A DNA stretch of 64,000 bases from Acridotheres tristis. Lineage: Eukaryota; Chordata; Aves; Passeriformes; Sturnidae. A program made the translations under genes and the position numbers. Within the stretch, counting starts at the first letter, position 1; each line of letters opens with the position of its first letter. The notes beneath the pieces are model-generated. The model ran no database searches. It was not told the origin of the DNA and saw nothing but the letters and a program-made list of their open reading frames with translations. This document shows, piece after piece, positions 48,401 to 60,400 of this stretch. Location: contig CM072891.1 in NCBI GenBank assembly GCA_037013685.1, forward strand, positions 19,878,501 to 19,942,500, in the 5' to 3' direction.

Positions 48401-51400
48401 CCACAGCCTTTTAAAAGTTTGTTTTGTTTTTTTTTTTTTTTTTAATCCTCCACCTTGGGAAGAAGGAAAGTTGCATTTATAAAGGCTTAATCCATGGGAG
48501 GGATTGGCCGCTGCCCTGAGTCTTTACAGAATATGTATTTTGGAAGAAGCCAACAGCTGGGCATTAGGCAGGTTCCCTCCACAGGCTTTTGCCTGGAGAA
48601 GCTCTGCTGTCCTGTTGCCTAAACCAACATGCTGTCAAGTATTTTTACTAATAGCCTTAAATGAAATTATGAAGGCTGAAATGAAACTGCTTACATGCTA
48701 GCCACTGAGGAGATAGCAAGTGCAAGTCTTCATCCTGAAGATTTTATAAAATCTAGATTGAAAAGACCAAGGGAGAGAGACCAGCAGTGTTGCAGCATTC
48801 AAGTAATTAAGAGAAGAAACAGTGTGAATTGGTGAACAGAAAAGGATTTTGAAAGCTGAAATTCCTCCCAAACACAAAATTCCCCCTGTTCCCTCTGCCT
48901 GGTAGAACTAGAGTCCCCAAAGTCCTCCTTGGCATGGCTGTTGCCATCAAGGAGTGGGCAACCACAGCTACAAAGTTAAAAGCAGCCTGGGACCAAGAGA
49001 CCCTTGAACCCAAATCTCATATGACCTGCCAGTAGATTACCCCTCCCATCCAGCACCTCAGGTCAGGCCATAACACAGACACTGCTAGCACTACTTCCAG
49101 GGCAATGCCGAATTTCAGAAAGAGAATAAATGAGGAACTGGAAGAAGAAATGCTGGCTGTTTATCTCTCCTTGCAACACGGGGGTTTTAAATCCTGTTGA
49201 TGTTAATGTATGGTGCCCAAGGTCATTGCTGGGGAATGGAGAGAATCCCTTATAGGGCAGGGTTGGAGCCTGTGGGATTACTGCCTTCCTCTGAAATAGA
49301 AAACTGCTGAGCTGCAGTTGTTCCTTTTGAACCTAAGTCAGCCCACCTGCTCCTTCAAGACATCTCTCATATATCAGCTGAATAATGAAGTCATGAAAGT
49401 CGGGGTTTGGGCCAGCAAGGAGAAGTCTGGCTTTCTAATTTAAGATCTGCTGTGGATTTGGAGAAAGTTTCAGGGGCCTTTCCTCATATTCTCCCCTGGC
49501 CTCAGGGCAGCTGATGTTGTTAGGAAAGCCAATGCTGCATTACATAGAAATGGTTATATCAATGTGAACTGCCCAACTAGGCATGTGGCTGGTTTTCATC
49601 TTAAATTATTGTTCACTCACTCATCAGTTGTATCAACCAGACATACTTTTGGGGGCTGACAAATAAGTACTTATCTCTAGGTTTATTGGTAATTTCAGTT
49701 ATTTTTGTAACTCACTGAGGCTTTGGAGCTGGCACCTTCCCACCTGTGGTAGCACAAAAGAAGGAAAAATTCCTCTGATCTTGCTGGAGCCATGGAAATG
49801 TCAGATGGGTGCGGGAGGACACCCTGGCCTTGCCTGTCTCCCTGAGCTCTGGGGATTTTGTAATTTAAAGCTGGGACTAGGCAGCCCCTGGGCGTACCTG
49901 TGGGAAACAGCTGAATTGAAGGGATAAATCCTTCCAGATGATCTTTGTCTCTTCCCCTTCGTCCCCTTTGTCCTCTGACATGGGTGGCAAAGGTTTGTGC
50001 TTCTCCCAAAATGTCAGTGTTGGTGGGGAACTGGTTGTTGTGTGGGAAAGCAGGCGCTTGGCTTTTTTTGTCCTCAAGTGTCAATCCATCTGCTTCTGCC
50101 TCGGTGTTTTTATGAGGTGCCGTCACTAATAACACCTTTTTTCTTCTTTTTCTTGTTTGTTTTCCTTTTCTTCTCCTTTGTCTAGAAACTAACTGCCAAC
50201 ATGTCTGATACCGAGGAAGTGTAAGTAGAGAGAGTTGTCTGTGTGTTTTACCTGCTCAGCTTGGCTCACACAGCAGAGCCCCACACACAAACCCTGTCGG
50301 GTGCTACTCTGTGCTCAGCCTGGAGCCCCCGAGCCACTGGGGAAGGGGCACCTTGACTTAAGAGTGTCAAAGACCCCTCCTGGCCAACACAGGACATGCC
50401 CCAAACACCTCCAGCCTGCCCTCCGTGGTTGTGGGGATAAAACCCACAGTGCAGCGCCTTCTGCCTTGGCTGAACAAATCTAGAGTAGTATGACCAAACC
50501 CAATGGGATCGTTGGATGCTTTTGCAGCAGTAGTACAGAGGGGAGATTTAGGACAATCGTGGGATCAAAGAAATCATGGACAGACCTGCAGAAAACAGAC
50601 TTTAAACAACATTGCATTGGGTTGCTTCAGTGTATGGTTTAAAGCTTGACATCAGTACAGAGCGGGAGAAATACTTACCTAGTTTCAATATGCTTTTTTC
50701 CTCTCTGACAGGGAGCAAGGAGAGGGTAAGTCTTAAATCTGTCTGTAATTGCTTCTGTGCAAGCCTGCAACATTTGCTGGCTGTGCCAGCTGGTATGGTT
50801 AGGCAAATCTGAAGTTTCTTTTTTTGTGCTTCTGTCTGTCTGACTGCCACCAGCTTCTGGTGTTTTTGCACTCCCTGGCCCTGCCCGTGCTGTGCGGTTT
50901 CAGCCCCAAATTGATGCCCTGGTGGGAGGGGACGCTGCTAGTTTTTGTAGGGGCACTGCCATCTGCTGGCAATTTATTTTGAAGCTTTCATATGTGTAAT
51001 ATATTTTGTTTTTAGAACATAAATCCTCACAATGTTTATAAGCAATATACATAGACACTTTTCTTATATTTAGAGGCCCTCCCTGATACCTTTTCCCTTC
51101 TAATGCATGTGCAACCTTGAGTTTCCATTGCCCAAGGAAAAAATCAATATTTTATCATCTTCTTCCCCTTTTTACTCTTTTTTATTTTCAAAGTCATTTA
51201 ATCTGTTATTTGACTTGCTGGTTTGCAAGTGGCCCCTCAGAAACCATCTTGCCCGGCATCCCTGTGAGCACAGAGGGCTCTGCCATGGGTAATGTCCTAC
51301 TGATGTGTCAAGGCTGATGGTTGATTTGTTTGCTTTTTTTCCCCCCTCTTCCATTTCAATGCAGAAGAGTACGAAGAAGAAGGTAACAAAAAAAAGCGGA

Positions 51401-54400
51401 ACGTAATTTATCTTTCTTTGATTCTTGGTCCTGCTTTTCTCTTGTCTACATTTCACCCTTCTCTTTAGTGCTTGCTGCTAAAGGCAATCTGAAACACTTG
51501 ATCAGTAAACCAGTTGGAAAACAAACAAACAAAAAAAACCAAAAAAATCAAGGGGTTTTTTTTGGCTGTGATGTGCACAGCCTTCATGTTACAGCGAAAT
51601 GGAGTATTTGTATGAGGGCATAGTGAAAAAGCTGGGGGATAATCTGTCCATAAACTTGGAAGTTTTTAGACTAGGGACTGGTGCAAAGCCCCCATAACAT
51701 ATCATTGGTGAAATCCTGCCATTCTCATTTTGGCAGTATCCACAGATTGAGTTTAAATTTTGAAATTACAAAGAAGAGCAGGTTGTCCAGCTCCTGAGGA
51801 GCAGCTGACAGGGCACTGCTGAGGATAGAAAAGGCAAGGCAGAGAACCAACTGGCAAAGATGAAGTTTCTTACCATGCCTTTAGCTGGCAAAATGTGATT
51901 TGACAAGCTGTGAGAGACAGAGTGCTGATCTGGAAAGATGGAGCATGAAAAACCCTTCTCACCCAAGTGGTTTCACCTTGTGTAGACAGCAGGGAGATGA
52001 TGATTTTGGAGATGTATCACTGTCTTTGCTGGGCACTTTTGACACACTGGCTTCAGTTCAGACAAGTGTAGCTGCCAGTTGTTATCCTTCATCCTCCCAA
52101 GGTGTCTGGAACTGAGCTAAAGGCCAAACTGAATTTCTCCCAGGATCCGCCCTTAGTGTCTAAGGCATCCTCCAGGGGGTCAAAAGGAAAACCCTTTCCT
52201 GGAGGTGGAATATTTGCACATGGAAAATATGAGACAAGCTTAGAGACAGAGAGTTATCCCTGTGTAGCAATGTCCATTTGGGGGATTTATACACAGCAGG
52301 GGTTTTTTTGTTTTGTTTTTGTCATGGATTCCTCCAAGTTGCTGCAACAGGCAAATTCCCATTAGTGGTGGTGGAAACAGAGGTGCAACTGTGGCCATGG
52401 TGAGAATAGTTTCTGCTATAAGGTACATTATCCTTAAGTAACTCTTTCCCCTGGCATTGCTTCTGAAGGGAGCAAGGGCTCAAAAAAAGAAAAAGAAAAT
52501 AGAGCCACCAAATAGGTTGTAGAGCTGTCTCCAGTCATCATGTGTCTCTCTGGTCCTGCATGGAGTGGCAGAGCCAGGAAGGTGAAGGCATTCTTCATGC
52601 TCCATCCTTCGTGTCTTGTCAAATGTCAAAAGAGCAAGCAAAGGGTGTCGCTCCTACAGACAAGCCTTCCTTAAAGGAAAAGCATTTCTTGCTTTCTCCT
52701 TTCTTCCCTAACTGTCTACTTTTTGTTTTCAAGTACTTAATGACTGATATGAAATTAATAGGCAGGTGACTTTCAATTTCTTTTTAATCTGCATGACTGG
52801 CTCCTCTGAGATGTATCTTCTCTTTGCTCCGTAGTTTTGCTTGACCTTTGTGTCTCTTTCTGATATCATCCATTTCTTTTTCCATATAACTTTTCTCCAT
52901 CACTTTCTAACCACCTTTTTTTTCTCCAGAACTTAGCTCACCCCAACACTAGTTTCTAACAGTTTTCTGTTTTCATTTTCCTGCTTGCTGTTGCTGCTTT
53001 TGTTCCATGACACTTGCCACCTGAAGCTCAGGAAGAAGGTATGTGACATGGCTTCTGCTTCCTTTCTCTCTCAGTGTGGAGGGAGAATGTGTGTAAAGAA
53101 ATCCAGATCAAATGGTTCACACCCAGTGTCCAGGACAGTGTCTTGAGCCACAGACATCAATGCAATAGTGGACATTGATGTTGTTTATTGAGCTGGTGGG
53201 AAATTTGTTAAAAAAAAAACCAAACCAAAACATTTATATACGTGAAAGAAATAAAATACATTAAAATGTATATAATATACACACATAAATAATTTTTATA
53301 TATACTTATATATGTGTATGAAAACAAGCATATATGTATTTGTTTTATTCTACCTTTTTTACTGAACTGCTTGACTTATTTTTGGCACAGTGGTGTCAAA
53401 ATGAATATTTTAAAGGGAGAGAGACACACTGCACAGTTTATATTCATCTGATAAAATTCAGGAATGAATTTGTTTGAAATTTCAAAAATTTATAAATGTT
53501 GGTGAAAAATTTTCACCACATGAGAAAAAATGTAAAGCATAAGAAATGCAGCAGTTGTATTTTTGGTTAAAAAATCACCAAAAGTTGGGTTTAGGGTATT
53601 TCAGCCAGCTCTAATAAAGAATAACATACTGGATGCCTTTTTATGTGGTTTTCACTTGTGGTCATATTCCCATATTTCAGTAACATTTATAACCCCGTAA
53701 TGTGCCCATAAAAATGTTATTTTTAATTCTCTCTCACCCTGTAATTCCATCATTGTGTATCCTTACCCATAAAGTCCTGGGAGCTTGGCAAACCTCAGGA
53801 ATGTTCCAATAACATATTTCCTGTTTTAATTTTTCTCCTCCCATTTCTTTTGCTGTGTGATGTTTCCCACCCACAGAAGAGGCTCAGGAAGAAGGTAAGT
53901 GAAGGGAGAAGCATCTCAGCCCTGCTGCTTCCTGCAGCAGGGCTTGGTGCTGATGTGCACCTCGATTTTGCAAGGTGGAAGAAGAAAGCAAGAGGCAAGA
54001 GAAAGATGATGGGACAAACTATCTGCAGGCTGAGGGTTTTTCTTGTCCCTTGCACAAATTTCACTGTGGGTACCCCACATCCCTGAGTATCTGTGCAGAC
54101 ACCTCTGCTCCAGTTTTGGGAGGGGGGAAGCAGCACAGAAAATGTGGGTACCATCCCTTCATCCAAGACACAACATGCTCTGAGGCTGATTTTTAGCCCT
54201 GGGTATTTGTGTGCCATGGAATAACTGGGGTCTGGCTAGAAAGGTTTCTATCAGGTGTCAACTGGTTTCTCCTATGTAGCTTGGCAGATCATGGTCAGAT
54301 GGATTTTGAAGTCAAAATCCATCTGTGGTAAAATACGTGCTTAGCCCTACATTATATAACACATATGCTATAATATAAAATACGTGCTTAGCCCTACATT

Positions 54401-57400
54401 ATATAACACATATGCTATAATATGCCACATTATATATAAAATATATCATATATAATCATATAAGCTATGATATATCATATGATATATATATAATAGACAC
54501 AATACTGCAGAATTTTAACCATGTAGGTGCTGGTAAGTGACCCCAGCTGGCTGACATTGCACACAGCATTGGCAAGGTGTGGGAAGAGGGGCTGGAACAG
54601 AAACTCACCCTTTGCACTCGAGAGGTTTGGGATGTGGTGCTCCAGCTGCAAGGAGCCAAAGGGTGTGTTGGTTCCAGATTTGCAAAGCTTTGTGCTATGG
54701 GCACATTTTAAACAGGGGTAAACCTGTTTGTAGTGCCACAACAGACCCACTGTGAGCAGTTTGCAGCGTTTTTACAGCATCCAGGTCCAGATGGTTTTAC
54801 ATTTCTTGTATCCGTGTGTGCTCTGATCACCTGTCTCCATCTCCTCCTCTGTGTCCTTATTTCATACATCCTGTGCTTTATTATTTTTTTAACCCTCTGT
54901 TGCATTCACACACTCTTTAGTCTAACCGTTCTCGTTTTTCCATCTCATTGCTTTTGCTTCCTGCCACATCTCACCTGACGAAGCTCCTCCAGCAGGTACG
55001 TGCCATTACCTTCCCAGCTGCTCCCCGCTGTCTCCTTGGTGGTGGTGGTGGTGATGGGCACCCAGGGGTGGTGCAAGAGGAGCAGTTCCAGTCACTTTGC
55101 CTTTTTGCTTCTGTTGTCTTTGCTGTCTACGTCCCCTGGCTAACACACAGGAATCATCTCAGTGCAAGGTCTGGCTGAGTCAGCTCAGGGTAACCCCTCA
55201 CCATAAAGCCCATCTAGGCAAGGGCAGGAGCTGCCCTCTAAAACTGGAGCTAGAGAGAAATTCCAGCATGTGATATTTGAGCTTTCTGTGAGATTTCCCC
55301 TGTCCGATATATTTTTATTTCTTCCCTTCACATGGTGAAGTTGTTTCCCAGCCACACGTGCCTCAAATTCCTTTCCCCTCCTGGCTATTCGCGCCTCCTT
55401 TACTGGGATAAATCTTTTCCCTCTGAGCAGAATTTTCAGCCTATGAAAGGTTTTCAGCCTATTTCAGCTCATGTAACAATGTATTTTTCCTAATGTTCCT
55501 TTGCATCCTGTTCCTTGGCTCTTCACACCTAAAGAAGCTCAGGAGGAAGGTATGTGACATGACTCCTGAATTCTTGTTTTTCAGAGTAAGCTCTGGCTTA
55601 GCTAGTAAACTTAGCTAGATGGCAAAAGGAAACGGGAATTACAAATAGGCATCTTAATATAGACTAAAACTTGCCACCACTTTGTTTTTTGTACTGTCTG
55701 CCTTCATGTTCTGTCTTGACACTGTGGATGTGCGTGGTAATTGTTGCATGAAAAGAAAGCTTGAAAAGTGCTGGGAAATGTAAACCTCTTGAAAGGATGA
55801 ATGTTGAAAAGCCTTTACTCTGAGATTGGTTGGGTCACCTTGGCAGGTTTATTTTGGAGCATTTGGGGTTGATCTGGCCTGCAGACTATATACAGACATA
55901 CTCATGATTGGCTTCTTTTTTTTCAGTTTAAACCCTGTGGTATAGAGCAAATGGTAATAAATTTGATGCTTTAGCTTTGCAAATGATTAAAGGTGATATT
56001 CCTGTTCATATAATGGAGTTTCTAGGCCACTGTTTCATGGCAGTACTTGCAGCCACCCAAACCCTGCTGGCCTCAGGTTGGAAATCCACTTGGGTGAGCA
56101 TCAGGGTTATGAAATAGAGTGCTGCTCCTGGCTTTGGGCAGGACTGCAGGAATGGCTGTACAATACAAATGTCATCTGATATGGCTGCTTAAATCAGCTT
56201 TATGTTTTTAACATCTCAGAACCATTTGCACCCTCACTTCCAGTACTGCTTTTGGTATCCATATTCATTTTATTTCCTTGCAACATATTCTTAGTCTTTC
56301 CCTCCCCCTCCATTTTGCCCAAGTGAAAAGTTGTTCTGATGTTTCTAACGCTCTCATCTCCCTTTGCATTTTGCTCTGTGACTCTTCCCACATGCTAAAG
56401 CTCATGAGGAAGGTATGTGCCATGACTTGTGAATTCCTCTGTTTCTGTCTGGAGCAGTAACTCGTGCAGGAATTCTGGAGGTGGTCGAAGATGAGCTGAT
56501 GCAAAAAATATCCTCTGCACGGTTGCTTTGCTCTCGTAGGATCAGTGGTGTGATGAGTAATAAGTACTAACTGCTGTTTGACAACAATGCCTGAGGAACA
56601 GGCTGGGCAATGCTTTTGTGTTCCCAGCACCCGATGTCTCTAGCCAGGCTATTGCCATGGACACCAGCTGGCACAGGGATAGTGTTCCTCCATCCATTAC
56701 CTCGGTGCCACACCCCAGGGTTAGAGGTGGGACAGCTGTGTCCTGGGGCAGTCCTGTCCCTCGGTAGGGTGCACTTCCTCCCCAGCTCCCCTGCCACTGC
56801 ACAGACAGAACTCCCTTTTGCAGCAGTGTATGGAGAGAGAGGTGGGGAGACTTGCACCCAAAGTCACGAGTGTTTCAAAGAGTGACATGGTGTCGTACCT
56901 AATTTTTACTGTTGGGGTAAGGACTGGACTAAGTGGCATCATATTTGAGAACAGATGTGCTGTGTGCTTTTCCCATAACTATCGGGGTCTTTCTGAGTTA
57001 GTGTGCATTATGCAAAAACAGGGGTGGCAGGGTTGCATTTTTACTTGATTTTTACAACTGGAATTAAGGTCCAGGTCAGGTAAGACAATCTCTGTGATTG
57101 ACAAAATAGAAGGTAATGCTTCCTAAAGCATCAGCCTGGCAGCCCAAACCCATTTACCTTTCAATTGCCCTTCTGCTTGGCCAGCCAGGCTTCCATGGGC
57201 TGCTTTATCCTGCAGGTTGGGGAGCAGTAATGTGCTCCAACACACCCTCCCACATCGGTGTGCAACCCTGCACACCAGTGGTGAAATCCTGGGTGCCAAG
57301 GAAATCAATGCCAGCTCCTCAGAGCCCATTGATTTCCACAGTGGCTGGGATTTCTATGCACATGAATAAGAGCAGGTTGTCTATATCCTTTTTCACATTA

Positions 57401-60400
57401 AAGCTTATGGATAATGGACTGACTTTAAATACATGTCATGGTTTTGTCAGCCAAAGGCTACCAGTGACATTTGATTTATAACATTACGAATATATATGTT
57501 AGGCATCTACATTTTTATATCCAAACAACTCTTCCTCTCCACAATTGTAATTGACATTCACATGTGCCCTCTATTTCTCACTTAATCTTATTAATGGTTT
57601 TTATCCCTTTAACCCCTCCTCCACCACCTTGGCTAAGGAAAGTGTAAAGTTTTTTAATTATCCTTTGTTTCCTGCTCTAATTCTCTTATGTTTCTTTGCA
57701 TCTCCTTCCCTGCTACTTCCCTTTTAAAGAAGTCCATGAACCAGGTATGTGACTTCTGAATTCCTCTGCGTCAATCTGAAGGGTTATTGTGTGCTGGAAA
57801 TTCAACTCCACTTGGCAATTTCACAATTGGGTCATGTGCTGAATTGGGACAAAATGGAAACTTTGTCCAACCAGAAAAAAAACAAAACAAAACAACCAGA
57901 AAAAAAAATAAGAACACTCTGTTGACAGCTTTTGAAAATTATGGTTTTTATTTAGTTAAAACATTTTGTTCCAACTTTTTTTCCCCTCTTTCCTCTATGG
58001 AAGATTTCCAAATTTTGAAATGAAAATTCTATTTTAGATTCTTCTGAAGCATTGCCTTTATGTATAATGTGGGGTATATATAGTGTAATGCAAGAACAAA
58101 TTTGGAATACGAAGTTGCCATAAGGCAAAAAGTGGAAAAGTTGTGTTCCAGATATGTTAATATTTCTGCAACCTTTATGGCCGTGAAATGTTTCTATTTT
58201 TTTTGAACAAAATCTCAGCTAAATCGAATGTGAGTTCTGAAATATTGGAATTTAATTGAAACTATAATTTATGTTGGAAAATTTTAACAGTAACTCTAAT
58301 ATTATACTCAGGAATTCAAAGACGGTGGAAATAAACATAAAAATCAAATATTAACGATAAACTGTAACTTGCAGCTTCCTCACACCTTTGACCAGTCATA
58401 ATTTCCTCACCACTCTGTGATGCAATAATAATGAGGAGAAAGCTAACTGCTGCATGAAAGATGCAGTAACATTTTTTGGTAGACAAACATCTCAGTGTCT
58501 GAGCTGTAATAACAGGCACTTGCCCGACAAGGAGCCATCCTCACAGTGCCTGTGGGAGTGTTAGAGTGTTTATTTCCTGGGAAAGCAGAAACTGAACTTG
58601 CAGCGTCCTCTAAACTGTCTGTGGGAATTAGTCTGTGCCATTTGGAGTGGCTTCATTCAAGTAGTCACATCTCAGCAGCCTCCCACCCAGCTCTGCTGTC
58701 CACAGAGGGAGACCAGCCTCTTAGTTCAGAGCATATTGATGCTTCTGCCAAGGCTGGAGTGAGGTGAAAGCTGATTGATTTTTACCTGACTTAATAGTTC
58801 AACATTCATCTCTTCACTGCTTCTCATATCTCTCCTGTTCTCATCGCTTCTTGTATCACATTCTCTTTTTAATTATATTCATTTTTGCCTCTTAATCTGC
58901 ACCTAAGGTTTTTCTGACTTTGATTTGCACAAGCTAAAGGTCATTGCTTCCATCACAGCTGCTTTGCCTGCCTCTTTACCTCTTTTCCATGACATTTATT
59001 GAACTGCTACTCACTACTTCAGTGCTGGTTCTCTAGCATTGACAGGTGTATGAGCTTGAAATTTGTGCAAAACACAAGATATTAACATAATATGATAAAC
59101 AATAAAGCCATAACCACATCCTCCCCATGCTTTCTTTTCCCTCTGTAACATAAAGCACAATAAAACCACAGAACAATGTAAATATAACAAGCTTAACAAA
59201 AAACTTTTATGTCAGAAACAGCTTTTCATGTAACTGCACGATTATTTAGTTTCTCTGTTATTAATGCTGTCTTTGCCTACCACATCTTCTAAGTCACAGC
59301 TTTGGCCTGCACAAGTCACAATTGTTGCTGTCGTGGAATTCTTGCTCTAATTATTTCATTTTCATTTCTTTCCACCTAACCAAGCTCATGTTTGTGACAT
59401 CTAAATTCCTATGTATTAAACTGAAGCATTCCTGCACATAGGAATTTGAAGGTATTGAAGAATACCAGAGTCATGAAGAATCAATCCATTCTTGAAATTC
59501 CCTAAGACTTATTTTCCCTATAGGAAAGCATAAATATCGTTTGTAGCTGAAGAATCACCATCTAAGAAGCTTAGAGCAAGCATTTTTAGTGTCTCCAAAG
59601 ACTTTTAGGGCTGTGCCTACCCCATAGCCCTGACAGAAAGCAGGTACCTGAGCTGCAGAAACACAAGCTGCTTACACTTGCAGGGAGTGGACTGCAGCAG
59701 GGTTCTGGCACACAGACTCGAGCAGTTCTAGTCCTTTGCAGCAAAGACAAGCTCTGTGCAGACACAAATATTGCCAGTTCTGCAGAGCTGAGCCCAGAAT
59801 GTGCCAGCAGAGATTCTTAGATGGTGGAGCTTCAGATGCAGGCACAGGGATGCATCCAAAGCAGTACCTCCTTCAGTAACTCTCACGTTCTTATGCCAGC
59901 TCTGATAGGTAAAAGGGCAGCTGAAACCTAGGTAGCACTAAATGCTTGTAAAATTTTCTTCTTGGGTGTGTTTTCTTTCAAATTTAAGGATTTAAGTGTT
60001 ACTACACTTGCCCATGGTTTATAAATTTGCATGATTTAAACTATTGAAAATCATCAACATTCAAATTCCCTTTATCTTTTGTTTCTATGGCATCTCCTTC
60101 CTATCTACTTCATACCCCACTGTAATTACACTCCTTTTCCCACTCTTATTAACAGTCCATCCCTATAACTTGGTCTGCAAATTATACTTCATCAACCCAG
60201 TCTTACCAAAGTTTGAGGTGATCCCTTCCTGCATAACTTATTTCTAATTATTTTATCTTCCTTTCCTGTGTTTTTCCCCTGACACATCCTACTAAATGAA
60301 GCCCCCCCTCCAGGTATGTGATTTAACTTCTAAACTCCCTGGTGTCTGTCTGCTGGGATGGTGTGTGTGAGAAGTGAACACAAGTTGACAGGGGATAACA

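Noticed and set aside
52900..52945. TTTTTTCTCCAG followed by AACTTAGCTCACC as an additional TNNT3 exon
   Set aside because: The acceptor is good but what follows encodes no acidic unit in the required phase and there is no donor at a suitable distance.
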